In this document: positions 1 to 36,587 of the stretch, in pieces | Numbering within the stretch: position 1 is the first letter of the stretch | Layout of the letters: each line of letters opens with the position of its first letter | Origin: Ursus arctos | Lineage: Eukaryota > Chordata > Mammalia > Carnivora > Ursidae | Assembly: GCF_023065955.2 (NCBI RefSeq) | Contig: NW_026623008.1 | Location: 19,278,001 to 19,342,000, forward strand | Reading direction: 5' to 3' | DNA: 64,000 nt | The notes under the pieces: model-generated | Databases searched by the model: none | Seen by the model: the letters and a program-made list of their open reading frames with translations, nothing else | What the model was told of the DNA's origin: nothing | Made by a program: the position numbers and the translations under genes

Positions 1-2293
1 TTGCTAGGCCCTGTAGCCCTCTTGTCCATCCCAGGGCCCTGGCCTGGCGGTGCCTGCTCTGCGGTTGCCATTTTGGGTGGGCCCGGCCATAGGAAGGTCA
101 CTGCCGGGGAAGGGTCTTCTGCACCGTGGCCTGGGGCACTCAGAGACCTCGACCTTGCTGACTTCTGCCCCACATTCTCTCAAAGGGATGTTTGCAGGTG
201 CTGGGACGCCCATTGTGTCACTACCTCGTTATCTTGTGACTTTTGTCTGTGTTCTAGTCTCCTCTCCTTAGGATCAGAGGAGATGAAGAGGGCTCTATCC
301 CTGGGCCCCCCTGGAATGATGGGCTTGGGGTCTACTGTGTCCTCAGCAGGGGAGCCTGACCCATCTTCTGTCCCTCCTCCCTGCAGAGGGGGAAGTGAGA
401 AGGAGGGGGTCAGGGACCCTGCCTTCTGGGCCGGGAAGGCTGAAAAAGCAGAAGTAGAGGAGTAACGGGGCCCTTTGGCCACTGGCTTGAGCCCCACCAT
501 GCAGACCCCGGCAGATTTCCCCAGGGGTGAGAGAGACTCACTCCCCTGTCCCAGAAAGGTGAGCAGAGGGTTGGTCTGCCTCCAGCTGTATCTGTCACCA
601 TGGCCCTGGGCAAAGAATGCGCTTGGGAGTGGCTCTGTCCCCTGGGGTTTCCGGGTGACTGCTTCTGTCCCCAGGGAGTGTTCTCAGAGGCAGGCACGGA
701 GGCTCAAACCTCAGGGCGGGGTGGGCAGGGGTTGCTGTGTGCCTTGGCTCGCCTCAGCCCCTCTCTGAGCCAGGCTTTCTCCTGTCCCGCCCAGGGTTAC
801 ACTCAGGGGCCTGCAGAGCCTGCAGCTTTTGTGGCCGTTCAAGGTCCCCTGATGATGGGGCTGTGGCTGTCAGGTCCTAGACCTAGAATGGGAAGTCCCT
901 GGACTGACCACAGTATTGAGGGAGGGGGTGGGCTTGGATGTGCAGGGCATGGCTTTGGCTGACTTACCTGCTCCCCCTTTCCTGGCACTCGAGGCCTGCT
1001 GACCCCAAGCCAGGGTAACTAGGGAAGGGTTTGAGTGTAAGGCGGCTCCACTGCTGTCCACTCTCAGCCCGGGTAGTCACTGGCCTCGGGGCCTCGGTTT
1101 CCTGTATCTGCAGTGGGGATAACAGATTCGGGAAATTTGGATCTGAGTCAAAGCCATCAGATTGCATTCAGGAGATGTTCCTCTCAGCCCACTGTCTTGG
1201 TCCTAGGCCCTCTGCAGGCCCTGGCAGGGATGAAACCTCAGAGGTGTGTCTGCCACAAATAGTGGGCTGCTCCCCCAGATGCGGGGTGTTTGCAGGTGAT
1301 GTCCCCTCAGCTCTTCCCCCAGTGCCCCCCCACCCCCGCAGCAGACCAGCAAGAACCCGGAGCTCTGCCCCTGAGTCCTGGCTCTGGCTTTCTGTGTGTC
1401 AGGTCTGCGTCTCTGTCCGTCCCCGTGGGCCTCGCTGACCAGCTTTGTCTTTCTGTGGCCACCTGCCTGTCTTGTCGGTTCCTGTCTCTGTCTCCACCTG
1501 ATGAGTGCCTGTGTTCACCTGTTGGGTACATGTCACATGCTGGGTGCCTGTTGGGTTGTATCCCCTTCTGTCTCTGCCTGTTGAGTACGTGTCCCCATCT
1601 GTCTCCACCTGTTGGATGCAGCCCCCATCTGTTTCTGCCTGTTGGGTCCCCATCTGTCTCTGCCTGTTGAGTTCATGTCCCCTTCTGTCTCTGCCTGTTG
1701 GATATATGCCCCGTGCCCCTCTGCCTGTTAGGTATGGGTCGCCTCCTGCCTCTGCTTTGTTGCGTCCGTGTCCCCATCTGTCTCTGCTTGTTGGGTGTGT
1801 GCTCTTCCTACCTCCCCTTGCTGGGTATGTGTCCCTATCCATCCCTGCCTGCTGGGCCCGTGTGCCCTCCCACCTCTGCCTGATAGATGCCCACCTTCAT
1901 CTGTCTTCCCTGTGGATGCCTGCCTCTGCCTATTGGGTGTCCCTCTCTATCTGCCTCTACACGTTAGATGCCTGTCTTTGTGCGTTGGGTACCTGTCTAC
2001 CCCTCAGCAGCTGTGTTGGCATCCGGCTTTCCCTTTGCAGACCCACGGGGAGGATGATGGGGGAAAGGGCCAGAGGGCAGCCCTCAGGCAATGGGGAGGG
2101 GGGGAAGAGAGGAAGGGAACGTGGTAAGATTGTAGGCCTGGAGCTGGGAAACCACAGGCCCCAAGTGATTGGTGGCCCTGAGCTGGGCCCAGCCCCCGCC
2201 CTCACCCTGCACATCCGCCTTGGGCCCGGCCACCTCCGAGGCAGCCCCGGACGCTGCCTGCTCCTGCCATGGTGCCTCGGCCCTGCCGGGCGA
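1..2293 (+). other. Upstream RPS6KA1 DNA: inferred canonical-transcript intron plus alternative-promoter region
   Basis: No coding exon was recognised here. The canonical N-terminal exons of RSK1 are absent, so in that transcript this is intron. For the isoform starting at 2294 the last few hundred bases should hold promoter and 5'UTR. They are GC-rich (about 2165-2293) with several CpGs and no TATA box. The transcription start cannot be read from sequence. Confidence 0.5.
1500..2010 (+). repeat. Degenerate ~30-bp minisatellite
   Basis: About 15 imperfect units of roughly 27-33 bp carry a core like CATCTGTCTCTGCCTGTTGG followed by a variable GTAYRTGTCCC spacer. Clear units lie around 1563-1720 and 1770-1880. 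Divergence grows toward the 3' end. The period is close to a multiple of three, and the + strand stays open through the whole array. Confidence 0.8.
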
Positions 2294-26621
<24,328 letters not shown>

Positions 26622-27460
26622 GAGGCCAGGGCGTCCGGGCCGCAGGGCGGTGCTAGCTTGATGGAGGCAGCATACTTCCCAGAGGGAGCAGGCCTGAGTC
26701 ACAGGGCCCCAGGGAGCGGAGCCCCGAGGGGCCCAGGAAGCGGCCAGCCCAGATCACCCCCACCGAGGGTGTGAGAAGTGCCTTCTCCTTCCCCAGGACG
26801 GACTCTTCTCAGCTCGTGCTCTGCTGGTTGAAATCAATTCACTGTACAAACTCATCTTTTTTTAAGGAAAAAATGGCATCAACCGCCATGGATTTTTTAC
26901 AAGATCCATTTGCCTTTCTGGGAACAGAAATAGCCAGTGCAGCCCCAGGAGGGGCACTGAGTCACACCAGGGCTCTCTGCGGCTGCGAGTCCTCAGAGCT
27001 TTGGCGTCCTACCCCGGGGCACCCCACGACGGGCCACGTGCAGCCCCGCACATACCTCCAGGGCAGTCCCGCACCACCTTCCAGAGCCCTCGGCTGTTAG
27101 CAGAACTTGCTCTATTCGCAGTCAGCTCCTTTTCCGTTCTGTTCTGCTGCGGGGGGTCGGTCTAAACCTCCTTCTGCTAGAAGAGAGGACCAGGACCCCG
27201 TGGCCCCCAGCTCAGGCACCAGCATCTACACCGGCTCCGCCAGTGGGTTCCTGCAAGGAGATTGGGCAGCCCCAGGAGGAGGGATCCAGAAAGCACTTTT
27301 GGACTGACTTGTGTTGGGAGTCTGCTCCAGGACAGAGTTCACAGGAGGCCTGTGGGGCGGGCCGAGAGAGGCGGGGGCTCTTTTTCATTTCCTCCTCAGC
27401 TGGTTACTCAGGGTTCCTCTGTCCATGGCCTTTCTAATAAACTTGCAGTTGAGTTGAAGC
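26622..27460 (+). other. RPS6KA1: RPS6KA1 3' untranslated region
   Basis: About 0.84 kb follow the stop up to the predicted cleavage site some 15-25 nt after the AATAAA. The sequence is GC-rich and free of recognised interspersed repeats, in contrast to the DNA just downstream. The exact cleavage point is inferred. Confidence 0.8.
27436..27441 (+). terminator. RPS6KA1: Polyadenylation signal AATAAA of RPS6KA1
   Basis: The hexamer AATAAA is followed by CTTGCAGTTGAGTTGA, which agrees with my memory of the end of the human transcript. A GT/T-containing downstream element follows (CTGTTCATCC region). It is the only canonical hexamer in the first 0.85 kb after the stop. Confidence 0.85.
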
Positions 27461-27639
27461 ACGCTCGCCTCCACTGTTCATCCCCGCATTTCCCCTCTCT
27501 GCTATTGGGTGCTGAGGACTTTGGCAGCAACAAGAAATGGACCAGGGCCAATGAGCCCAGCTGCTTGGAGTTCGGGTCATTTGGGGAGCATGTGGGAGTC
27601 CCACCAGCCCTTCCTACACATTCCTGCCGGGAGATTCCA

Positions 27640-27800
27640 TTATGGTATTAATAAGAGGAATGGTATTATTAGCCACCAGTGACCAAGTGCTGGCACTGTG
27701 CCTGGGCCTGGCGTGTGTATTTCATTTAATCTTAACGCTGTGAAGTAAATGCTAGTCTATTATTAATTCTGTTCATAGAAGGGGAAACAGAGGCTCAGAG
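27640..27800 (-). mobile_element. MIR SINE, downstream of RPS6KA1
   Basis: Antisense MIR phrases: CAAGTGCTGGCACTGTGCCT, then TTCATTTAATCTTAACGCTG, then AGGGGAAACAGAGGCTCAGA. Confidence 0.8.
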
Positions 27801-27829
27801 AGGGGAATGACATTTTGTCCACAATAAGT

Positions 27830-28720
27830 ATTTTCTGAGCACCCACCTTGGCCCTGCTCCAGATACCGGGGAAGCAAGTAGAAAGCAAGGTCATTGTTTT
27901 CATGGGTCTTTCCTCCTAATAGAGGAGATGGACAGTTAGCAAACTGAGGTCAGCTACGGACGAGACATATGCAGAACTAAGTTGGGACATGAGATGGCAT
28001 GGTCAGGAAGGCCTCTGTGGGAAGGTGACCCAGAAGCTGAGATTGAATGATAAGGGCTGGGCAGAGTTGGGAGGAAAGGAGGTGGGTGTGGAAACACTGT
28101 CTCCAAGGAGGACGTTAACAGCCTGGGCATGCTCACGGGGGACCAAAGAGAAGCCAATGTGGCTGTGATATCAGGGCCAGGGGTTTGCATGAGATGAGGT
28201 TGGAAAGGAAGGCGGGACTGGTCATGCTGGGCTTTGTGGCCCACGGTAGGGAGTTAGGGTTGAACTCCAAGTAAAATGTAAGCTCCTAGACGAACTTAAG
28301 CAGAAGAGTGGTTTGATTCACATTTTTAAAAGATGGCTCTGACTAATGTGTAGAGAATTAATGGGGGGAGGGGGAGGGGGCTACTGCAGTGGCTCAGATG
28401 AGAGATGAGGTGGCCTGGCCTAGGACAGTGGGAGAGGAGACGGGGAGGGAGCGAGCAGGTGGGATATGCTTTATAGGTAGAGTAGACAGCATTCGTTGGC
28501 AGTTCGGATAGAGGGGCTAAGAGAAAAAGGAGATTCTTAGGATATCTTCTAGATTGTTGACTTGAGCAGTTGAACGCTGAGGGAAACGTGGAGGAACAGT
28601 TTTGAGAATTCTGCGGGAGATACCTTTTAAATACCCGAATGGAGATGTCAACTCAGAGTTGTATCTAGAAGTTGGAGTTCTGGAGAGAGGTCTGGATTGG
28701 AAGTATCCATCTGGGAGTCA
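27830..28720 (-). mobile_element. LINE-2 (L2) fragment
   Basis: Antisense L2 progression: TATTTTCTGAGCACCCACCT, then GGGCTTTGTGGCCCACGGTA, AGATGGCTCTGACTAATGTG and GGAGAGAGGTCTGGATTGGA. These follow the same order as in the other L2 copies here. Confidence 0.75.
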
Positions 28721-28729
28721 TTAGCTCGG

Positions 28730-30005
28730 AGGAAGTTCATAGAGCCAAGAGGCCGGGTTTTTCCAAGTGTGGCCCACAGACCAGCAGCAGCAGCGGCATC
28801 TGGGACTTGTTCCAAATACGGAACCTCAGGCGCATCCCCAGACCTACTCTGTCAGAATCTACCTCCGAACAAGATCTGTGCATGGTTTGTGTGCGCACAG
28901 AAGTTCGAGAAGTGCTGTCGGGAGGACTGAGAGCAGAGAAGGAAAGGGACCGCCGTCGGGCCCTGGAGCATGCTAGCACTTAGGGCGGCGCAGAGGAGAC
29001 AGCCCGTGAGCCGGGCCTGCCGGTCTGGCAAGATCTGAGGCCCTTTGAACCAGGGCCTCTGTTGCTGTTATTTCTCAGCCTCCCCACTTTGTAGGTTAGA
29101 AAGCCAGAGGCTTGGGGGTGAGTGAATCCTGTTAGGATGGAAGGAGTTTCCGACACAAGCCGCTGAGCTTCGCATTGGCCTAAGCTCGCAGGTTCTGAGC
29201 TAGCGGCCTCCGCGTAGGAGGAGGGAAGGCAGTGTTGGGGTCCCAAGGGCTCAGGAGCCCTCCTGAACACCCACTGACACACACAGTGCTGAGCCCCTGA
29301 CCTGGGTATGTTCACTCCCCTGAGACTCAGTTTCTCCATCTGTGCAGTGAAACCGACATGTCCTGTCCTACCCACCACCCACGGTTGTCCACCCTGGACC
29401 TCTTCACCCGAGCTGGAGTCCTGAGCGTCATTCCCGACTCCTTCCCCCACTTCCCACATCCTTCTGTATCCTGGCGCCATCAATTCTGTCTCCTAAATAT
29501 TTGGGGGATTTATCCCCTCCTCTCCATCTTCCCTGTCCTCATATTTTTGTTCTTTGCCATAGCCTACTAATCCCCTCCAGTCTTTTTGTGTCCCCAACAT
29601 CCTCCGTTTGGAATTCCAGATCTGACCCAGCATCTGCGCTGGGGTGGCTGCTCACCGTCCACCAGATAGAGCTCAGGCTGACGGTCTCCCGTGCGATCCG
29701 GCCTCGCTGAGCATCAGCGCTCATAACATAACCTCGTACTGCTCACAAAACCTGAACTGGCCGTGCTTCTGCCTCCCCTGGCTTCTGCTGCTATGTGTTC
29801 TGGTTGACTCTTACTCATTCTTTAGGAAAATTTGAACGACACTCCAAGAAACCAATTAGCAGACCCCACACAGGCTTTGACAGTCCTCCTGTGGGATCCC
29901 CAGATACCCAGCTGCTCCACTTGTTTGTACATCACACTGTTTGGAAACAGCTGATGACGTCTTCCTCCCCTCCCCCACACCAGACTGTGAACTTGGGGAT
30001 ATGGA
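28730..30005. other. Intergenic stretch without a recognised gene
   Basis: Mixed unique DNA and weak old-repeat signals (a CCTCAGGCGCATCCCCAGAC phrase near 28826, and an L2-like CT-rich segment about 29460-29710). No ORF with family resemblance was found. Confidence 0.4.
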
Positions 30006-30024
30006 CTGTGTTTTGTTCATTTTG

Positions 30025-30224
30025 GGGTTTTTTTCTTTAATTTTATTTATTTATTTGACAGAGAGAGAGAGACAGCGAGAGAGGGAACACAAGCAGGGGG
30101 AGTGGGAGAGGAAGAAGCAGGCTCCCCGCTGAGCAGGGAGCCCGACGTAGGGCTTGGTCCAGGACGCTGGGATCATGACCTGAGCCGAAGGCAGACGCTT
30201 AACGACTGAGCCACCCAGGCGCTC
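30025..30224 (-). mobile_element. CAN-SINE (young, intergenic)
   Basis: Full-length reverse copy with a perfect 19-bp target duplication, CTGTGTTTTGTTCATTTTG, at 30006-30024 and 30225-30243. Confidence 0.97.
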
Positions 30225-30268
30225 CTGTGTTTTGTTCATTTTGTGCCCCAAGCACCTAGCACCAGGCC

Positions 30269-30306
30269 TTTTGGTCTTTAGCTAGCATTTTGGTCTTTAG
30301 CTAGCA
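30269..30306 (+). repeat. Perfect 19-bp tandem duplication
   Basis: TTTTGGTCTTTAGCTAGCA occurs twice in direct succession (30269-30287 and 30288-30306). It is not a known repeat unit and is probably a recent local slip or polymorphism. Confidence 0.95.
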
Positions 30307-31006
30307 TTTGTTGACTGGGTCAGCACGAGGGAAAGCAGGAACAGTGGACCTGACAGTGGGTGGTACAGAGGAAGCACAGAAGCTACATCCTCAGAGTTGC
30401 AGGAGCCTAGAAAGGCATCTGGGGAGAAGGAAGAGACGCTGGTGCTCTGAGGCCCAGAGCAGTTAGTGGCTCGTCCCAGGCACCAAAGGGAAGATTCAAG
30501 AACCAGGAATTGGTGATGGGTGGGGCGGGCACCATAGGTGTTTTCTCAGCAACTAAACTCTAAAGCGTAAATTCTTCACCTCTCTGAGCCTCGGTTTCCC
30601 CACTTGCTAAATGGGATCACAATTCATGTCCATTTCACGGCATCACCTGAAGATCAATGAGCAAGTGAATGTGAGTATGTTCAGGAAGTTAAAAGAGCAG
30701 CTCGTACTGTTAAGCTTGTTCTGATTTTCACAAAATCAAAACAACTCCCCAAGAACCCAGTGGACTCCGGAAACCGTTCCCAGCTGCCAGCATCTCAGCC
30801 AGGAACTTCCTTCTCTGAGTGCTGACTCCCCAGGTAAAACCCACTAATCGAAATAACCTGTCTTGGAGGAAAAAATTGTCAATCCATATGTCCCTAAATT
30901 CTAGAGTCACTCTTCCCTTTAATGCTCAATAACAATCCCTGAGCTCCCACCCTGTAGGACACCCCTTCCCACGAGATATTGGCTTCCAACTATTAAACGA
31001 ATATTA

Positions 31007-31277
31007 GGGGCGCCTGGGTGGCTCAGTCAGTTCAGGGCCCGACTCTTAATATTGGCTCGGGTCATGATCTCAGAGTTGTGTGAGCGTGGAGCCTGCTTAA
31101 GATTTTTCTGTCTCCCAGGGTGCCTGTGTGGCTCAGTTGGGTGTCTGACCCTTGGTTTTGGCTCAGATCATGATCTCATGGGTTGTGGGATCAAGCCCCA
31201 CATGGGGCTCCGAGCTCAGATCCTCTCTGTCTGTCTGCCCCTCCTCCCCTCTCTCCCTCTCTAAAAAATAAATAAAT
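31007..31277 (+). mobile_element. Two CAN-SINEs in tandem (first truncated by the second)
   Basis: One head (GGGGCGCCTGGGTGGCTCAG) starts at 31007 and runs to about 31117, then a second head (GGGTGCCTGTGTGGCTCAG) starts near 31119 and continues to the AATAAATAAATAAA tail. The outer flanks ATTAAACGAATATTA and AATAAACAAATACTA look like an imperfect target duplication. Confidence 0.85.
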
Positions 31278-31289
31278 AAACAAATACTA

Positions 31290-31440
31290 TGTGGAGGTGC
31301 TGGACACCAAGTGTTTTCCATGCTTTACTTCACTTGATCCTCACGTGAAGGAGATATGATTAATTCCACTTCATACATGAGAAAATCGAGGCCTGGAGGT
31401 TGATTTGCCCAAGGACACGGGTGAGTGGCGGAGCAGAACT
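31290..31440 (-). mobile_element. MIR SINE
   Basis: Antisense MIR phrases: CTTCACTTGATCCTCACGTG, then ATACATGAGAAAATCGAGGC, then GATTTGCCCAAGGACACGG. Confidence 0.75.
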
Positions 31441-32292
31441 CAGAAGTCTGTGTGATTCTGAAACTCACTCAACGACTGTGTTGGCCCATTTCTCTGCTTC
31501 CGAGAATGCCCAAAATCTACTTAAATGTTCCACAGATCTGTCTGGTGTGGTCATAAACGTTGCTATAATATTGGGGTCTGGTCTCAATCAGAGGATGTAG
31601 CTGTTAGTTACATTTCCCAGCTGGCGAACAACAGAGAATGCGTGGGAAATGCGGGGAGTTTCCTATGCACAGTCTCAAAAGGTAGTGAGTTCCCCATCGC
31701 CTGGGCTGCACACACACAGCCTTGTCAGGATCTTAGAAGAGATTCTAAATCCCTAGCCGGGAACTGTTTAAATGGTCTTACACGTCCCCTCTGAGTCAGA
31801 GACTCATATTCTCAATTGTTGGCACAGGCACCAAAGTCCCTGAGCATTTGTTGCCTTTTACCCACTCTGTACCATGGTCTCCATGACAGTTTCTAAGACA
31901 AGCAACCTCAGATAAAAGGCTGGTTTCCTACATATGTTAGATACCCAAACCTTTGGTACGTTAGTTAACACTTGGATTTCTCTCACCCACCCCTATCATA
32001 AAAGGCCACCAAAGGACCTGCCAATCTGTGATTTGGCTATTCATGTAATGGCCATAACAGCAGGCAGGCTTTGTTGAGTTCCTTCGTTACCCTGAACACA
32101 TATACACATCATCCCTAATGCATTGTCCTCTGTTTTTCAAAAGTTCGCAATAGGCCGTTTCGCTTTTACAAAAGAGCTACGTTAGTATCTGGTTTTGCTA
32201 ACCGAAAGAAATCTGAAGAGGATTTCTCACCCCAAGCAGCCCCGCCAAGTTCCTCCCCAGGGAGCTCCATTCAGCATCAAGCCACCATAGCA

Positions 32293-32427
<135 letters not shown>

Positions 32428-32512
32428 TTAAAGTAAGCTCTACACCCAACCAGGGCTTGAACTCAGGACCCCAGGATCAAGAGTCCCGTGCTGTACCAAC
32501 TAAGCCAGCTAC
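32428..32512 (-). mobile_element. Old CAN-SINE fragment with expanded tail
   Basis: Reverse head: AGCTCTACACCCAACCAGGG, then TGAACTCAGGACCCCAGGAT and TGTACCAACTAAGCCAGCT, the older tRNA-type SINEC form. Confidence 0.8.
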
Positions 32513-32961
32513 TGGATCTTTGAACTGTGTCTGGGAGCATCTGTGATTTATCTCAGTTTACTCTGAGCATCCGTTAGCGAGATGGGTTCTAAGGCATCAG
32601 AAAAACCTAAGAAAGGTTATTTTGGGGGTTTCGGGAAAGCTAAAAAATTTTTCCATATAAATGAATGTTAATTGCTTCACTTTATGTCATTTCGGCGTAG
32701 AGACGTTTTCATAGGAACACTGTGCTTTCAGACAGTCGAGGAAACCTGTACTCAAAGCAATCTCATGGGGTAGGTTTTATCACTTCCATCTTATGAGGCT
32801 TAGAGAGAAAACCCGCCCGCGGTCCCCCAGCAAGTTGGCGACTGAGTCATGTTTCGAACCCAGGTCTGTTTGGCCCCAGAGCTCATAGTACACCGGATAC
32901 ACAGGCTGCCCTCGTCCCGCAGTGACTCACAGAAATCTCACGGTCAAAAAACGGCTCTAGA

Positions 32962-33177
32962 GGGGCGCCTGGGTGGTGCAGTCGTTAAGCGTCTACCTTC
33001 AGCTCAGGGCGTGATCCCGGAGTTCTGGGATCGAGCCCCACATCAGGCTCCTCCGCTGGGAGCCTGCTTCTTCCTCTCCCACTCCCCCTGCTTGTGTTCC
33101 CTCTCTCGCTGGCTGTCTCTATCTCTGTCAAATGAATAAATAAAATCTTTTAAAAAATTACATTTCTTAAAAAAAAA
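32962..33177 (+). mobile_element. CAN-SINE (young)
   Basis: Full-length forward copy ending in AATAAATAAAATC and A runs. The perfect 16-bp duplication AAAAAACGGCTCTAGA is at 32946-32961 and 33178-33193. Confidence 0.97.
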
Positions 33178-33639
33178 AAAAAACGGCTCTAGAAGACTGA
33201 GACCCAATCTCCACCCACTACAGGAATCTCCCGTAGATGGTTATCTGGTTCTGCTCAGACACCGCGGATGACGGAGACTCCCCCACACCACGAGGCAGTC
33301 CCCGCACGGCTGGAAAGTTCCTCCACTTTGAGGTCTTCTGAGTCGCTTCTATTTCTTGGGGGGTTCCCACTAACTCCAAGGGACTCAGGGAGAAATGACT
33401 CAACAGTAGTAGGGAGAAATCTCAATGAGCACGCCCCTCGCCCCCCGCGAAGGAAGCTGCCACAGCGGGCACAGGGTTGGGGCTAAGGTCATGCTGCCAT
33501 GAGAGGAAGACCCTGTGAAGCGAGCAGGAGGGCCTTGCGGCCCTCCCTGCCCCCCAGGCCCATGCAGGGGGGCCCTTACCTCTTCCTTCCTGCCTTGACT
33601 CCTGCCCAGCTCCTCTGGGAAGGTAGCAGTGAGTTAGTG

Positions 33640-33790
33640 GTAGTGGGAAGAGCACTGGATGTGGAGTCAGAGCTGTGATCACACTCCAGCCCCAACACTG
33701 ACCTGCTGTGTGACCTTGGGCAAGTCATTGCCCTGCTCTGAGGTTCCCTCGACCGTCAAACAGGGCTACTGTAAGAATTAAAAGAGAGGG
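33640..33790 (+). mobile_element. MIR SINE
   Basis: Forward MIR: GGATGTGGAGTCAGAGCTGT, then CTGCTGTGTGACCTTGGGCA, then GTCATTGCCCTGCTCTGAGG. Confidence 0.85.
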
Positions 33791-33849
33791 CGTGTGAAGT
33801 GTCTACAGAGCTTTTCGGTTACAAGCAAACAGCAACCAGGATGCAGGAA

Positions 33850-34250
33850 GCCATCTCGAGTTGTGGCTAAGTGCAGACTCTGAGGTTCGGCTACCCTGGT
33901 TTTGTTGTCTAACTGTTTTCTTGACATACAAGCAGTCCTGGGTTAGAATCCAATTTTGACCACTTGTCTATGTGACTTTGGGCAAGTCATTTCAAACTTT
34001 TTTTTAATCAAGAGAGAGAGAGCGTGTGTACAAGTACGCGCTTAAGCGGAGGGGGGTGGGGTTGGAGGGTTGGGGGTCGGGGGAGGGAGAGAATCCTAAG
34101 CAGTCTCCGGGCCCAGTACAGAGTTGGGCAAGTCATTTAACCTCTCTGCTTTGATTTTCTCTTCTTTAAAATGGGGGTTAATAGTGGTGTCTACTCCTTG
34201 GTGAAGGTGAAACGAGGAAATGCTTTAGAAACGCACTGGGTGTGTTTATG
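33850..34250 (+). mobile_element. MIR SINE split by a truncated CAN-SINE
   Basis: MIR phrases on both sides of the insertion (GTGACTTTGGGCAAGTCATT on the left, AACCTCTCTGCTTTGATTTT on the right) join through the duplicated TTGGGCAAGTCATTT. Confidence 0.8.
33993..34123 (-). mobile_element. Truncated, scrambled CAN-SINE inserted in MIR
   Basis: T-rich start and GA-rich body, but the tRNA-type head is missing and a G-rich segment (34050-34090) is present. The target duplication TTGGGCAAGTCATTT is at 33978-33992 and 34124-34138. Confidence 0.75.
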
Positions 34251-34809
34251 AAGGTACTTAAACCACTTAACCCGTGTTGACCACCCATTCCCTCCTCCCA
34301 GAGCAGACTCCAACCTCTCAGTTCCCTCACACTCTCCCTCTCCCCAACACCCTTTTAAGTAGAAGGAGTCACATGCAAAGCCTAGAGAGAGGTCCATCCG
34401 GCAAAGCATCTGTACCCCACAGGGAGAGGATGGAGGCCTCTCTCAAGGACCTTCTCTTTCTTCTCCCCTCCCACCCCAGAGCTCTCTCTGAGTTACACTT
34501 CATGTTTATGACTCAGTCTGAAACTTCTTATTATAAATAATTTCCTCTGTTTCTCTTCTCTTCTTTTGCTCCACACCCACTGCCCAGGCTGTGGGCCAAA
34601 TTGAGAAATTGAGGGGCGATGACACATATTTGAACTGGATGTGAGGGCTGTTCTTGCGACCTCCCTGGAGTCACTCGCCTATCTCAACATCTTCTGACCA
34701 GGACTGGATTTGGTCAAAGTCAGTCCCGCCGTCATGACAGAACTTTGGAGTTATCAGACCCTCCGCATGGACTTCAGAGAGCACCTGAAGGGGCCAAATT
34801 CTTGCCTGG

Positions 34810-35000
34810 AGGCATGAGTCGGGGTTGGAATCAGAAGGCCCGAGATTGAAGTCAAAATTCAATGCCAGCCTTGACCAGCTATGTGACCTTGGGCAAGTCG
34901 ATTGGCCTCTGAGCCTCATTTGCCTCGTCTGCAAACCATCCTCAAAGGGTTATAAGAACAAAGGCTCTGGCAGAGATTAGGTGCAGAACAAAGGGTAGCT
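34810..35000 (+). mobile_element. MIR SINE
   Basis: Forward MIR: CTTGACCAGCTATGTGACCT, TGGGCAAGTCGATTGGCCTC, GCCTCATTTGCCTCGTCTGC in order. Confidence 0.85.
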
Positions 35001-35189
35001 AAATTGGAAGAATGCTTAAAAGAACCTTCAGAGCTAGGTGAGACCTTCCAGAACCAGAGGAGCTTAACTCAGGGTCCATAGGCTTCCCAGGAATGTGGAT
35101 ATTATATGTATATGTAAAACAGCTTAGATATGTGTATTTTTCTGGAGGAGAAGGTACAGGGCTGTCATCAGACTTTGAAAGGGTTTGTG

Positions 35190-35395
35190 GGGGCGCCTGG
35201 GTGGCACAGAGGTTAAACATCTGCCTTCGGCTCAGGGCGTGATCCTGGCGTTATGGGATCGAGCCCCACATCAGGCTCCTCTGCTATGAGTCTGCTTCTT
35301 CCTCTCCCACTCCCCCTGCTTGTGTTCCCTCTCTCGCTGGCTATCTCTATCTCTGTCAAATAAATAAATAAAATCTTAAAAAAAAAAAAAGAAAA
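35190..35395 (+). mobile_element. CAN-SINE (young, ursid-type)
   Basis: Full-length forward copy from GGGGCGCCTGGGTGGCACAG to the AATAAATAAATAAAATC tail. The perfect 13-bp duplication GAAAGGGTTTGTG is at 35177-35189 and 35396-35408. Confidence 0.97.
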
Positions 35396-36587
35396 GAAAG
35401 GGTTTGTGATCCCCTAAAATGTTAAGAACTCTTGTCTCCAGGAGAGCAGATAACTAGCACTTTTACTTTATAAGTGTGCAGGCCAGACTTTCTGCCCCAG
35501 CACTGGACCTTAGTTCATTCAGAACACATGTATGTTCCAGGCACTGAAGATGCAAAGATAAATCCTCCTCGCTTTTCTGGAGCACTGCACCTCAGGAAGG
35601 CGAAGTCATTCAGAAGGTCACACACCTCAGAAGGAAGCCTACTGTCAGGATTGGAACCCCAAATCTCTGGCTGCAAAGCCAGCCACTGTGTGTCTCAGTA
35701 GAGGGACCCTCTCAGGTCTGAGGCTTGCCAGAGTTCCCCCGGCCCCGAGACCAGCAGACCAGCATTCCGTAAGAAAGGCTCTGGAGCCGTCATGAAGGAG
35801 CCTGATGTGGGCAGTGGGCACACGTCCTCTCCTGGACGTGCCCTGAGCTGCGTGTGGGTGGCACGTCCTAGACTGTGACTCGCCCTTCTGTGAGCTGCCT
35901 CGAGGAGGACGGATTCCCTTCCTAAACTCCAGCTCAGGCTCACAGACCAAGAGGGAATCCACACGTGTATTTCTATCAACCATACTGAGGTTTGATTTAC
36001 ATACGATAAAAATGCATACACTTGGTGCAGTTGAATGACTTTTCACAAACTCATACGCTGGTGAAACCCATAACACTCTCAAGATACAGAACTGTTTTGT
36101 AACCCAGAGAATTCCCTTGTGCTCCTTTCTCAATCTCCCCCGATGTCAGACGGCCACAATCCTGATTTTTGTCACCACAAATTGGTGTTGCCTGTTCTAG
36201 AACTGGTGTAAATGGAATCGTAACAGTATGTGCTCTTCTGTGTCTGACTTCTTTCGTTCAACATAATGTCTGTGAAGATTCATCCGTGTGGTTCCATGTA
36301 TCCGTGGTTCGTGTCCTTTCGCTGCTAAGGCATATTCCACTGAGTGGATATATCACAATTTGTTGAATCCATTTGCCTGTTGATGGCCATTTCTTCCCCC
36401 CACTTGTGGCTGATAGTAATATTCATGTAGGGTCTTCGCATGGACATATGTTTTTACTTGTCTTGGGCAAATATATAGAAGTGGCGTTGCTACAACACAG
36501 GTTAGGTGTACTTTTAACTTTATAAAAAATTACCGTTTTCCAACACATATTTTACACTCTGACCAGCAATGTATGAAGTTCCAGTTG

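Noticed and set aside
1500..2010. CRISPR-like periodic array
   Set aside because: Units are adjacent and degenerate with no unique equal-length spacers, and the genome is mammalian. It is a minisatellite.
35190..35270. Possible tRNA genes at SINE heads
   Set aside because: The tRNA-like sequences are CAN-SINE heads with diverged arms, followed by SINE bodies and tails. They are not functional tRNA genes.
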